Positions 48,085 to 56,535 of a DNA stretch of 64,000 bases are shown in pieces. Source of the stretch: Ignavibacteria bacterium (GTDB lineage Bacteria; Bacteroidota; Ignavibacteria; Tepidaquicellales; Tepidaquicellaceae); assembly GCA_016709315.1 (NCBI GenBank), contig JADJMZ010000001.1, positions 496,001 through 560,000 of the forward strand. The letters run 5' to 3'. Each line of letters begins with the position of its first letter. The first letter of the stretch is position 1. The position numbers were made by a program, and so were the translations under genes. The notes under the pieces were generated by a model that saw only the letters and a program-made list of their open reading frames with translations, was not told where the DNA came from and ran no database searches.

Positions 48085-48705
48085 ATGAATATCAAAACAT
48101 TTTACAGAAGAAATCTACCGCATATCACATTAAATCAGAAAGCATATTTTATTACTTTTTGGCTTCACAGGTCTATTCCGACTGATGTAATGAAAATGAT
48201 AAAAAGTAATTATGATGCAGAGTGCAGATTATTATTGAATATAAAAGAAGTGAACTTCAGGAAGAAAAAAATTTATGATTTACAAAAAAAGTACTTTGGA
48301 ATATTTGATGGATATCTGGATAAATCAGAAAGCAATGGAAAATATTTGAATGATATGCGGATAGCAAATATGATTTCAGAATCTATTAAGTACAGAGATA
48401 AAAAAGAATATGAATTACTGGCTTATAGTATAATGCCAAATCATGTTCACTTAGTTATTTATGTTGAGCGGTTTGTCAAACCGCTTCACAAGATTTTACA
48501 ATCATTAAAAAGGCATACTGCCAGGCAAGGAAACATAATACTAAACCGCACAGGAAATCCATTCTGGCATTCCGAAAGTTATGATCATTATGTCAGAGAC
48601 TACTGGGAGTTATCGAGAATTTTAGATTATACTATTAATGATCCTGCTAAAGCGGGACTTGTAAATAAGGCAGAAGATTGGAAATGGAGTTATTGCAAAT
48701 ATTAA
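48085..48705 (+). CDS. REP-associated tyrosine (Y1/HUH) transposase
   Basis: 206 residues. HUH motif SIMPNHVHLVIYVE (metal-binding His pair), and the catalytic tyrosine in SESYDHYVRD. The usual central IlQSLKRHTARQGN and C-terminal YTINDPAKAGLVNKAEDWKW match the family. These proteins cleave REP/REPIN hairpins as single strands and are not usually mobile themselves. Two palindromes of the same consensus are associated: one in frame inside the gene (48463-48489) and one overlapping and following the stop (48705-48735). Isolated, between the fusion protein gene and hutU. Confidence 0.9.
   Translation: MNIKTFYRRNLPHITLNQKAYFITFWLHRSIPTDVMKMIKSNYDAECRLLLNIKEVNFRKKKIYDLQKKYFGIFDGYLDKSESNGKYLNDMRIANMISESIKYRDKKEYELLAYSIMPNHVHLVIYVERFVKPLHKILQSLKRHTARQGNIILNRTGNPFWHSESYDHYVRDYWELSRILDYTINDPAKAGLVNKAEDWKWSYCKY
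48463..48489 (+). repeat. In-frame REP-like palindrome inside the transposase gene
   Basis: GTTGAGCGGTTTG-TC-AAACCGCTTCAC forms an imperfect hairpin (AGCGGTTT with AAACCGCT, loop GTC) and encodes part of YVERFVKPLHK right after the HUH motif. It has the same consensus, GTTGArCGrTTTGwCAAAyC, as the palindrome after the gene. Confidence 0.65.
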
Positions 48706-48735
48706 TGTTGAACGATTTGACAAATCGTTCAACAT
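48705..48735 (+). repeat. REP-like palindrome after the transposase gene
   Basis: ATGTTGAACGATTT (48705-48718) and its perfect complement 48722-48735 enclose the loop GAC. It starts at the last base of the gene's stop codon. It is a likely substrate for the adjacent HUH transposase and may also end transcription. Confidence 0.75.
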
Positions 48736-48839
48736 CCATAATTGATGTATTAACTATAAAATTATTAATTAAAAAAATTAATTCGTTTTACAGATTCTAT
48801 CTCTGAGTTAATTCATATAAGTCTTCTATATCAAACTTC

Positions 48840-50486
48840 TTACACCATCGGCATCATTATACCAAACTTTTTTTTCTCTTCAATAGCTTTTTCATATCCG
48901 GCATCTGCATGCCTTACAATTCCCATTCCAGGGTCATAGGTAAGACATCTCTCTAATCTTTCTCCTGCTTCCTTGCTTCCATCAGCAACTATCACCATAC
49001 CGGAATGAATTGAATTTCCTATACCAACTCCGCCTCCGTGATGAAGCGATACCCAGCTTGCTCCACCCATGCAATGCAAACCGAAATTAAGAACCGGCCA
49101 GTCTGCTATAGCATCCGAACCGTCAAGCATCTTTTCCGTTTCACGATTTGGCGATGCTACACTACCGCAGTCAAGATGATCTCTTCCTATTACTATCGGC
49201 GCGGAAACTATTTTATCTTTTACTAAATCATTAAAAATTTTTCCTGCTTTTGCACGTTCGCCATATCCAAGCCAGCATATCCTTGCAGGCAATCCCTGAA
49301 AATGAACTTTCTCTTTTGCAGCTTTTAGCCATTTATGCAAAAGTTTATTTTCTGGAAATGCTTTTAATATTGCTTCATCAGTTCTGTAAATATCTTCCGG
49401 ATCTCCCGAAAGAGCCACCCATCTGAAAGGACCTTTCCCTTCGCAAAATAATGGCCGTATATATTCCGGAACAAATCCCGGAATTTCAAATGCGGATTTA
49501 AAACAATTGTTGTATGCTTCGCCTCGCAAATTATTTCCGTAATCAAATACTATTGAACCCTTTTGCATAAATTCCCACATAGTCTTGCAATGGGTTACAA
49601 CCGTCTTTCTCGCTAATTCCTGATATTTATCCGGATCTGACTTTCTAAGTTCAATTGCTTTTTCAAAACTCATTCCCATTGGAACGTATCCGTTGAGCAT
49701 ATCATGTGCTGAAGTTTGATCCGTAACAACATCAGGAAGAATATTTCTTTTCAAAATTTCCGGTAAAATTTCGCCTGCATTTCCGATCAATCCGACAGAC
49801 AACGCTTTATTATTTTGCTTTGCTTCCAAAACTAATTTTAATGCTTCATCTAAATTATCCGTCATTACATCACAATAACCGGTATCAATTCTTTTTTGAA
49901 TTCTTGATTTATCTACATCCACACCTAAAAATGCCGCCCCATTTAATGTTGCAGCTAAAGGCTGCGCTCCGCCCATTCCTCCAAGACCGCACGTCAGAAC
50001 AAATTTACCCGAAAGAGTTCCGTCGAAATGTTTATCAGCGCATGAAGCGAATGTTTCATAAGTCCCCTGCAATATTCCCTGAGTCCCTATATATATCCAT
50101 GAACCTGCTGTCATCTGACCGTACATTGTAAGACCCAGAGCTTCTAATCTTCTGAACTCGTCCCAGTTTGCCCAGGCAGGAACAATCTGTGAATTTGATA
50201 TTAAAACTCTCGGAGCATTTATATGAGTTTTAAAAATTGCAACCGGCTTGCCGGACTGAACTAATAAAGTTTCGTCTTCATTTAAATTTTTTAATGACTC
50301 GACAATTTTATCAAAACATTCCCAGTTACGCGCTGCTTTTCCGCTTCCTCCGTAAACAATTAAGTCTTCCGGCTTTTCTGCTACATCGGGATCAAGATTG
50401 TTCATCAGCATTCGCATTGCAGCTTCTGTAATCCAGTTTTTACAGGAAAGTTTATTTCCTGTCGGAGCTTTTACTATTCTTGGCAT
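48840..50486 (-). CDS. hutU: Urocanate hydratase
   Basis: 548 residues from ATG 50486 (MPRIVKAPTGNKLSCKNWIT); an upstream in-frame Met would add an atypical leader. Urocanase converts urocanate to imidazolone propionate in histidine breakdown and uses NAD+. Motifs: YGGSGKAARNWECF, GGMGGAQPLAATLNGAAFL, DQTSAHDMLNGYVPMG, FDYGNNLRGEAYNNCF and LPARICWLGYGERAKAG near the active-site Cys. No hutH, hutI or hutG genes are in the window. Transcribed in the minus direction; a 71-base gap separates it from the next gene. Confidence 0.97.
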   Translation of the reverse strand: MPRIVKAPTGNKLSCKNWITEAAMRMLMNNLDPDVAEKPEDLIVYGGSGKAARNWECFDKIVESLKNLNEDETLLVQSGKPVAIFKTHINAPRVLISNSQIVPAWANWDEFRRLEALGLTMYGQMTAGSWIYIGTQGILQGTYETFASCADKHFDGTLSGKFVLTCGLGGMGGAQPLAATLNGAAFLGVDVDKSRIQKRIDTGYCDVMTDNLDEALKLVLEAKQNNKALSVGLIGNAGEILPEILKRNILPDVVTDQTSAHDMLNGYVPMGMSFEKAIELRKSDPDKYQELARKTVVTHCKTMWEFMQKGSIVFDYGNNLRGEAYNNCFKSAFEIPGFVPEYIRPLFCEGKGPFRWVALSGDPEDIYRTDEAILKAFPENKLLHKWLKAAKEKVHFQGLPARICWLGYGERAKAGKIFNDLVKDKIVSAPIVIGRDHLDCGSVASPNRETEKMLDGSDAIADWPVLNFGLHCMGGASWVSLHHGGGVGIGNSIHSGMVIVADGSKEAGERLERCLTYDPGMGIVRHADAGYEKAIEEKKKFGIMMPMV

Positions 50487-50545
50487 TTTCTTTTTTTTTA
50501 TTATTAAAATAAAAATTCTATTCTTCAAATAATATTAAAATAAAA

Positions 50546-50576
50546 AACTGCAAAAGCGTAGTTTACTTTTGCAGTT
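50546..50576 (-). terminator. Hairpin terminator of the TonB receptor operon
   Basis: AACTGCAAAAG (50546-50556) pairs with CTTTTGCAGTT (50566-50576) and on the minus strand is followed by a T-run (the A-run 50542-50545). It lies 26 bases after the TPR-like gene. Confidence 0.75.
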
Positions 50577-50601
50577 CTGATGAAATGTATTTTTGAATTT
50601 A

Positions 50602-51390
50602 TTACTTATTGTTTTCTTTATATTGCGACTGAACATATCCTGATATAAATCCGGAATCAGGATTCATTTTAAGCGCTTCATCCATCAAAGTTTTTGCCTT
50701 CTTCATATCACCGTCATCATCTCTTTTCATTAAACTTAATGCCATGTATCCCATTGCCATATCAATTCCCCAGTCCGGGTAAATTTCCTTTTTCTCTTTC
50801 CTGCTTTTAAACAGCTCGATTGCTTTTTCAAATTCCGGAATGGCTATTTTGACTCCGCCGCCAAAAGCTTCGGGCGTATAAAAATGAGATATTCCGTTTG
50901 TAAGTATAAGTCTCGGATTATTCGGATCAAGTTTCATTGCAAATGCATCTGCACTTTGAGTCGCAGAAATTATCTCCTGCATCTTTTCCTGTTCATACTG
51001 CCATCTGTTGAAATTAAGTATTTCAAGCAGAACAAAAGAATCTGCAAATTCCGGATTTTCATCAATTGATTTGTTTATCAGATTTATCCCGGATTCTGTA
51101 TACTTTCTGATGTTATCCTTTTTCTCCGTAATGCCTGCATTCATAGAAAGACCGTAATCAGCAAGCGCTATGTAATAATTAACAAGCCACATGTCTTTTT
51201 TGAGCTGAAGAATTCTTTCAAATTCTCCTCTGGATTTAACTATCTTGGTTTCATCCATTTTATCCATTGCTTCCTTAAGATGCTTTTTTGCCTTAAGCAT
51301 TGCTTTATCAAAATCTGCGTCTGCATAACTTTTCAGATTCAGTAACATTAAAAACATTAGTATTACAAGTATTGAAATTTTGCTTTTCAT
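50602..51390 (-). CDS. Exported TPR-like protein of unknown function
   Basis: 262 residues. Signal peptide to about residue 22 (LKSYA). Helical repeats of TPR type: FERILQLKKDMWLVNYYIALA, then LDPNNPRLILTNGISHFYTP and ALKMNPDSGFISG. The LDPNNPR segment is reminiscent of SusD-like helper proteins but too short to call. It begins 35 bases after the TonB-dependent receptor and is probably its operon partner, likely periplasmic. Intact frame. Confidence 0.7.
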   Translation of the reverse strand: MKSKISILVILMFLMLLNLKSYADADFDKAMLKAKKHLKEAMDKMDETKIVKSRGEFERILQLKKDMWLVNYYIALADYGLSMNAGITEKKDNIRKYTESGINLINKSIDENPEFADSFVLLEILNFNRWQYEQEKMQEIISATQSADAFAMKLDPNNPRLILTNGISHFYTPEAFGGGVKIAIPEFEKAIELFKSRKEKKEIYPDWGIDMAMGYMALSLMKRDDDGDMKKAKTLMDEALKMNPDSGFISGYVQSQYKENNK

Positions 51391-51425
51391 TGCTTTCTCC
51401 TTTTTATTTATTAGTTTTTAAAAAT

Positions 51426-53639
51426 TTATAATTGCAATCCGAGACCAACATAAAATGTTCTCTTATTGTTGGTTATTATTTCTTTTCTTTCGCTGTAATT
51501 AAAATTGTAAGTGTACTCATAAATATTCTTGGTGTTCAGAATATTGTTTACAGCCAGCACCGCTACGGCGAACTTTCCGAATAATGAAAAAATGTACTGC
51601 GCGTTCATATCAATTCTTGAATATGCCGGATACCTTGAGCTGTTCACTTCTCCGAAAATTGGTTTATAAACATCCTGAGAGGTGACATACTCGCTCCCGA
51701 TTACCGGTGTATAAGGTTTTCCTGTTGATAATTTGTAAATTGCTCCGAAAACTATCTGATCTGTTAAATTATAACTTCCTACCAAACTGATGTTGTTCGT
51801 TATATCATAATTTGAAGGAACAAGATTCTGAGAGTCATATTGTTTCCTTTTTGAATCTGAGTAAGCGTAAGAAATCCAGCCGGTAAATTTATTTGATATT
51901 TTTGTTTTGAAAAAAACATCAACTCCTTTTACATTTCCTTCACCTGAGGATCTGTAATAAAAATCGTTTCTGTCAGTTAAGACTAAATTATTATAATCCT
52001 TATAATATCCCTCAACTCTGAAAATAATGTTTCCCTCTTTGTTAAATTCATATCCCAGAATATAATGCATCGCATCTTCAGGATTAAGTTCGTTTTCAGA
52101 TGCCCTGAAATAGTTATCAAGCTTCGGATACTGATGATACAAACCTACAGCGCCTCTTATAGAATGAAAATTATTCGGCAGATATCCGAATGACAGTCTC
52201 GGATCAAAACTCATCTTTCCTGAAAGCGTGTGATAATCTGTTCTTGCGCCTGTAATTACAAAAACTTTGTTAGAAAGTTTTATCTGCGCTTCTGCATAAG
52301 CTCCTATTCTGCCTGTATGCGCTAATGTATCAATCTGAAATGAAGGAGCAGAAAGACTCAGATTGTATGAATAAGTTGGAACTTTACCGTTAATTTCATA
52401 GCCGCTGTATTCATATTCCGCTCCTGTGTTTATATCAATTTTACTCGTCATATTCTTAGTAAAATCCACTCTTCCTTTTGAATAAATATCTTTTGATCTG
52501 GTGTCAAGAATTCCGTATTGGTTTTTTCTGTCATACAAACTGAATGAAGCGCTTGCGTTCAGCAGAGTTGATGATGATGGCGCGACCATTAATTTTAAAT
52601 TTGTAAAAACACTTTTTGAATTTGAATTATAAAAACCGTCAAAAGAAGGACTTGCATTTTTTATTCCGACTTTATCATCGCTGTAATTTGCATAAAACTT
52701 TATATTTCCGGTTGATCCGATTTTATGTGATAGTGTTCCTCCAAACTGATTTGACTGAGGTATTGGAGCATATTCAGAGTTTTCTCCGTTTAATGCAAAA
52801 TATGGCTGTAGTAAAAGCTTTCCTCCTGAAAAAGTCGCCCCGAAATTTCTGTTCTTTGAAAGATAAACCCCGGATAAAGAAGCATTCGCCAGTCCGAGCC
52901 ATGCAAACATTCCTGTTCCCTGAGGCATATCATAAGATTTTAAATCAAGAACTGCCGAAAGTACATTTCCGTACTTTGCCGAAAATCCGCCGCTTGTAAA
53001 ATTAATTCCTTTAAGACCCCATGGATTAATTGTGGAATAAGAAGAGACATTAAATGTTTCATCAAAAATAAACGGATTATAAAGTGATGCCTGATCTATA
53101 ATTGTAAGTACTTCGTCCGGATCTCCGCCTCTGACTGTAATTCTGCTGCCTTCATTTACCTGATTAGACCCGGGAAAAGTTGTTATTGCCCTGTAAAGAT
53201 CAGCATCAGCTCCCGGAATTCTTACTATTTCAAGTGAAGTGAGTGCAACAGCGTTATTTTGCCCTGATGTAAATGAACTTGCGGTCACGATTATCTCTTC
53301 TGTTCTGACTTCTTCTTTTGTTAATTTTATATTCTGGCTTAAATTTTTTCCGGGTGTTATTTCAATTGGAATTGTTTTGTCTGCATATTCAGCAAAGCTA
53401 AATAGTAAATTCTGCTGCCCTGATTTTTCCGTTTCAAATTCATAGTAACCTTTATTATCCGTGGTCGCGCCGTCAATTGTTCCCTTTATTACTACGTTCA
53501 CGCCTTCTAAAAGACTGTCTCTTTCGCCTTTAACTGTTCCTGAAATAATTGTAATCTGAGTCTCCTCAGTATTTTCTGTTTGTGAAAATGAATTCACGGT
53601 TACTGCAAAAAGAATTACAAACAATAATGAAAATTTCAT
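51426..53639 (-). CDS. TonB-dependent receptor with carboxypeptidase-like N-domain
   Basis: 737 residues. Signal peptide (to about 20), then a carboxypeptidase regulatory-like domain (GTVKGERDSLLEGVNVVIKG, GATTDNKGYYEF), a plug domain (PGSNQVNEGSRITVRGGDPDEV) and a long beta-barrel with the C-terminal RTFYVGLGLQL. Imports an unknown substrate across the outer membrane, powered by TonB/ExbBD (not in this window). It lies 17 bases downstream of phhB and is followed by the TPR-like gene; the run is probably one operon from the HTH/membrane pair onward. Confidence 0.88.
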   Translation of the reverse strand: MKFSLLFVILFAVTVNSFSQTENTEETQITIISGTVKGERDSLLEGVNVVIKGTIDGATTDNKGYYEFETEKSGQQNLLFSFAEYADKTIPIEITPGKNLSQNIKLTKEEVRTEEIIVTASSFTSGQNNAVALTSLEIVRIPGADADLYRAITTFPGSNQVNEGSRITVRGGDPDEVLTIIDQASLYNPFIFDETFNVSSYSTINPWGLKGINFTSGGFSAKYGNVLSAVLDLKSYDMPQGTGMFAWLGLANASLSGVYLSKNRNFGATFSGGKLLLQPYFALNGENSEYAPIPQSNQFGGTLSHKIGSTGNIKFYANYSDDKVGIKNASPSFDGFYNSNSKSVFTNLKLMVAPSSSTLLNASASFSLYDRKNQYGILDTRSKDIYSKGRVDFTKNMTSKIDINTGAEYEYSGYEINGKVPTYSYNLSLSAPSFQIDTLAHTGRIGAYAEAQIKLSNKVFVITGARTDYHTLSGKMSFDPRLSFGYLPNNFHSIRGAVGLYHQYPKLDNYFRASENELNPEDAMHYILGYEFNKEGNIIFRVEGYYKDYNNLVLTDRNDFYYRSSGEGNVKGVDVFFKTKISNKFTGWISYAYSDSKRKQYDSQNLVPSNYDITNNISLVGSYNLTDQIVFGAIYKLSTGKPYTPVIGSEYVTSQDVYKPIFGEVNSSRYPAYSRIDMNAQYIFSLFGKFAVAVLAVNNILNTKNIYEYTYNFNYSERKEIITNNKRTFYVGLGLQL

Positions 53640-53656
53640 TTAATTAATTTTTAATT

Positions 53657-53941
53657 TTAAAAGTTTAAAGTATCAATTTCTTTTGCAATATTTATGTCTT
53701 TTAATGTTATTCCTCCGGCTGAATGTGTTGAAAAGGAAATTTCTACGGATGAATACTTTAATGTCATAAAATCCGGATGATGATCATACTGCTGACAGAA
53801 AACTCCTATAGCTGTCGCAAGTCCTAATGTCTGAGGAAAACCCGGAGTAGTTATGGTTTTTTTGATTGAACCGCCCTTATATTTCCAACCGGCTAAATTT
53901 TTAAGTAATTTTGTAATTTGTTCTTCTTTTAATTTTTTCAT
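53657..53941 (-). CDS. phhB: 4a-hydroxytetrahydrobiopterin dehydratase (PhhB/PCD-like)
   Basis: 94 residues. The catalytic signature YDHHPDFMTLKYSSVEI and SFSTHSAGGITLKDINIA, with the conserved His residues, identifies the pterin carbinolamine dehydratase family, usually cooperating with phenylalanine hydroxylase. No phhA is seen. Between the HTH regulator and the TonB receptor, with gaps of 18 and 17 bases. A regulatory or moonlighting role in such operons has been suggested for relatives. Confidence 0.9.
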   Translation of the reverse strand: MKKLKEEQITKLLKNLAGWKYKGGSIKKTITTPGFPQTLGLATAIGVFCQQYDHHPDFMTLKYSSVEISFSTHSAGGITLKDINIAKEIDTLNF

Positions 53942-53959
53942 TTTGTTTTATTTTTTATT

Positions 53960-54259
53960 TTAAACATTCTTTTTAATTATGTTCTCAAGTTTTTTTATAT
54001 AATTTTCAAATGCTTTATATCCTTTGGATGTGATTTTGTATTTTGATACCGGCTTTCTTTCAATAAAAACTTTTTTAACCGATACGTAACCGGCTTCTTC
54101 AAGTTTCTTCAGATGAACGCTGAGGTTTCCGTCCGTTGCATTTACTTTTTCTTTCAGATAATTGAATTCTGCTTCCTCTACACTGACAAGAACAGCCATG
54201 ACAGTTGTTCTTATTCTTGAATGAATTACATCATCAATTTGCTGATAGTCATAATTCAT
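53960..54259 (-). CDS. Winged-helix transcriptional regulator
   Basis: 99 residues: winged-helix HTH with VSVEEAEFNYLKEKVNATDG, NLSVHLKKLEEAGYVSVKKV (recognition helix) and the wing FIERKPVSKYKITSKGYKAF; C-terminal helix as in short HTH_34/PadR-like regulators. Its ATG overlaps the stop of the membrane protein gene (ATGA). The operator-like CAAAGTACTTTG motif upstream of the pair suggests autoregulation. Confidence 0.85.
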   Translation of the reverse strand: MNYDYQQIDDVIHSRIRTTVMAVLVSVEEAEFNYLKEKVNATDGNLSVHLKKLEEAGYVSVKKVFIERKPVSKYKITSKGYKAFENYIKKLENIIKKNV

Positions 54260-54861
54260 AATACTGGAGATATTAAATCCTGTTTTGATTTTTTATTTAA
54301 AATTAATCCCGGGATTACCTGCAAACATATCATCATTATTGCAAATATAAGAAGTGTATGAACACTTGGAAAAATGAACATTATTGCCGCTCCCGCCCAC
54401 CAGCCAAAAGAAATATTCTGAAGCCATTTAATCTGCTGTATTGAGCCGCTCGTAAAATATGAGATACCAAGCGAAGTTGATATAATCGGGCAAATGAATA
54501 CAGGGTTATATGCTTTTGTAATTGTTCCGAGGAAACCATACATGAACATTGCAATACCTGATGCAAACCAAAGCGACCCCATTATTCTTGAAGTGAAGGT
54601 TGTTACCTTGCTCGACTTACTCTGTCTTCTTCCTATTATGCCGTCTATCAAAGCTCCTGACAGCATAAGTATAAACCATGCAAGCCCGATATAATTGCCC
54701 GGTACTTTTAACAGTAACATAGTATAATTAATCAGAAGGGCAATTGTAACCAGTATCCCCCAGAAAATATAATGGATGCCGTTATCTATATTTAATCTGC
54801 GGCTGTCTTCCATCATCTTCTTAATTAACGAAAGTTCAAGTTCTGCATTTTTTGTTTCCAT
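54256..54861 (-). CDS. Membrane protein paired with winged-helix regulator
   Basis: 201 residues with about five membrane segments (IHYIFWGILVTIALLINYTM, YIGLAWFILMLSGALIDGII, GSLWFASGIAMFMYGFLGTI, ICPIISTSLGISYFTSGSI, AAIMFIFPSVHTLLIFAIMM). The stop overlaps the regulator's ATG by 4 bases, an arrangement common for regulator/membrane-protein pairs where the membrane protein affects the regulator's activity. Two operator-like palindromes lie just upstream. Family not known. Confidence 0.8.
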   Translation of the reverse strand: METKNAELELSLIKKMMEDSRRLNIDNGIHYIFWGILVTIALLINYTMLLLKVPGNYIGLAWFILMLSGALIDGIIGRRQSKSSKVTTFTSRIMGSLWFASGIAMFMYGFLGTITKAYNPVFICPIISTSLGISYFTSGSIQQIKWLQNISFGWWAGAAIMFIFPSVHTLLIFAIMMICLQVIPGLILNKKSKQDLISPVL

Positions 54862-54879
54862 ATTAGTTTGATTTGTTTA

Positions 54880-54908
54880 CAAAGTACTTTGATTTTCAAA
54901 GTGCTTTG
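54880..54908 (-). promoter_or_regulatory. Two tandem CAAAGTACTTTG-type operators
   Basis: CAAAGTACTTTG at 54880-54891 is a perfect 12-bp palindrome and CAAAGTGCTTTG at 54897-54908 differs at one base; centres are 17 bases apart. They lie 18-47 bases before the start of the membrane/regulator pair, covering the promoter, so the regulator probably binds here. Confidence 0.6.
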
Positions 54909-54951
54909 CAAACTAACAAATTTAATTTTATTTGTCAAGCATTAAAAAAAA

Positions 54952-54980
54952 TCCCGTTAAGAAATATATTCTTAACGGGA
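54952..54980 (-). terminator. Rho-independent terminator of icd
   Basis: TCCCGTTAAGAA (54952-54963) pairs with TTCTTAACGGGA (54969-54980); in the minus direction the A-run at 54943-54951 gives a T-tail. It lies 26 bases after icd. Confidence 0.85.
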
Positions 54981-55005
54981 AATAAAATATGAGTTCGTTA
55001 TTAAA

Positions 55006-56457
55006 TCAACCCAGGTCCAGAGAGTAACCGGGTTTTCCGTCAAAGTTATATAAATGCTCTGTCTTTATAAAATCAAATCCGGCATCATTAATTATGCTCA
55101 GAAGCTCTACTATATCGGAGTTTTTCACCGATTCGTTTTCATGAGAAGGAACGAACCTGCATCTCCAGTGATCAGAACAAAAAGTCTCTTTATATCCATT
55201 TGGCCAGACCTTCGATCCTCTGTTACTTATCATTTTCAGGATTAATGATTCGGAACGTATTTTCTTCAGCATCTCTCCGAGATCATCAGCACTTCCATTG
55301 CTCCAGTCCAGAAAAACATCCACTCCGACAAGATCTTTTCTTTCCTTTAACATTTTCTTTTTTTCACTTTTTCTTGCTTCCTTTTTTACAGTCTTTTTGT
55401 ATTCGATTATCTTTAATGTAGAAGGCTTCTTTCCCAGTCTTTCAATGACTGCATCTGAAAATTCTTTCGTTCCGACTTTCTCTTTGCTTATGTTTTCTTT
55501 GAATATGTCGTAAGTGTGGATCCCGTCCTCAAGTGTTTTTAACCATGCATTATGAACTTTGGCAGCAACTTCATTTTGCCCGAGATGATTAAGCATCATT
55601 ACGGCTCCAAGCAATAATCCTGATGGGTTTGCCAGATTCTGACCGGCTCTTCTCGGCGCTGATCCGTGTATTGCTTCAAACATTGCAAAATTTTCTCCTA
55701 TGTTTGATGATCCTGCAAGACCTACTGACCCTGTTATCATTGCAGCTACATCAGATAATATGTCGCCGTAAAGATTTTCCATAACAATTACATCAAAATC
55801 TTCAGGAGTGTTTGCCATTTTTGCAGCTCCGATATCTACTATCCATGTTTCATTTTTTATCTCAGGATATTCAGCGGCTATTTCATCAAAAACTTTATGA
55901 AACAATCCGTCTGTCAGTTTCATTATATTATCTTTTACAAAACATGTTACTTTTTTTCTGTTATTTGCCAGTGCATATTCAAAAGCATATCTTACAATTT
56001 TTTCAGAACCCGGTCTTGAAATCAGTTTCAAACACTGATAAACCTGCTGAGTCTGTCTGTGTTCAATTCCGGCATACAAATCTTCTTCGTTCTCCCTTAC
56101 AATAACAATATCCATTACCGGATGCTTGGTTGAAACATAAGGATGATATGAAATACATGGTCTTATATTTGCATACAATCCTAATATCTTTCTGGCTGTA
56201 ACATTTAGACTTTTATATCCGCCGCCCTGTGGCGTTGTTATCGGCGCTTTAAGAAAAACTTTCGTCCTTTTTAATGAATCCCATGCTTCCGGCTCTATAC
56301 CGGCTGAATTACCGCGAAGATATACCTGCTCTCCTATTTCTATTGTTTCAATATCTAATTTTGCTCCTGCGGCTGTAATTATTTTTATGGTAGCTTCCAT
56401 TATTTCAGGTCCTATACCGTCTCCATAAGCAACTGTTATTGGTGTATTTTTATTCAT
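55006..56457 (-). CDS. icd: Isocitrate dehydrogenase (NADP-type, extended C-terminus)
   Basis: 483 residues. Beta-decarboxylating dehydrogenase: TVAYGDGIGPEIM at the N-terminus, KAPITTPQGGGYKSLNVTARK (substrate loop), VIVRENEEDLYAG, FDVIVMENLYGDILSD (metal-binding Asp), and the nucleotide region EAIHGSAPRRAGQNLANPSG. The extra about 130 C-terminal residues resemble those of Thermus-type isocitrate dehydrogenases. Oxidises isocitrate to 2-oxoglutarate in the TCA cycle. NADP preference is inferred from the family, not proven here. Followed by a strong terminator. Confidence 0.9.
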   Translation of the reverse strand: MNKNTPITVAYGDGIGPEIMEATIKIITAAGAKLDIETIEIGEQVYLRGNSAGIEPEAWDSLKRTKVFLKAPITTPQGGGYKSLNVTARKILGLYANIRPCISYHPYVSTKHPVMDIVIVRENEEDLYAGIEHRQTQQVYQCLKLISRPGSEKIVRYAFEYALANNRKKVTCFVKDNIMKLTDGLFHKVFDEIAAEYPEIKNETWIVDIGAAKMANTPEDFDVIVMENLYGDILSDVAAMITGSVGLAGSSNIGENFAMFEAIHGSAPRRAGQNLANPSGLLLGAVMMLNHLGQNEVAAKVHNAWLKTLEDGIHTYDIFKENISKEKVGTKEFSDAVIERLGKKPSTLKIIEYKKTVKKEARKSEKKKMLKERKDLVGVDVFLDWSNGSADDLGEMLKKIRSESLILKMISNRGSKVWPNGYKETFCSDHWRCRFVPSHENESVKNSDIVELLSIINDAGFDFIKTEHLYNFDGKPGYSLDLG

Positions 56458-56535
56458 TAATTCCTTTCTGTATAATTTGTTTGTAAAATATTTACAATAT
56501 TAATAAACCATTCTTTTATAATAAATCTAAAAAGA

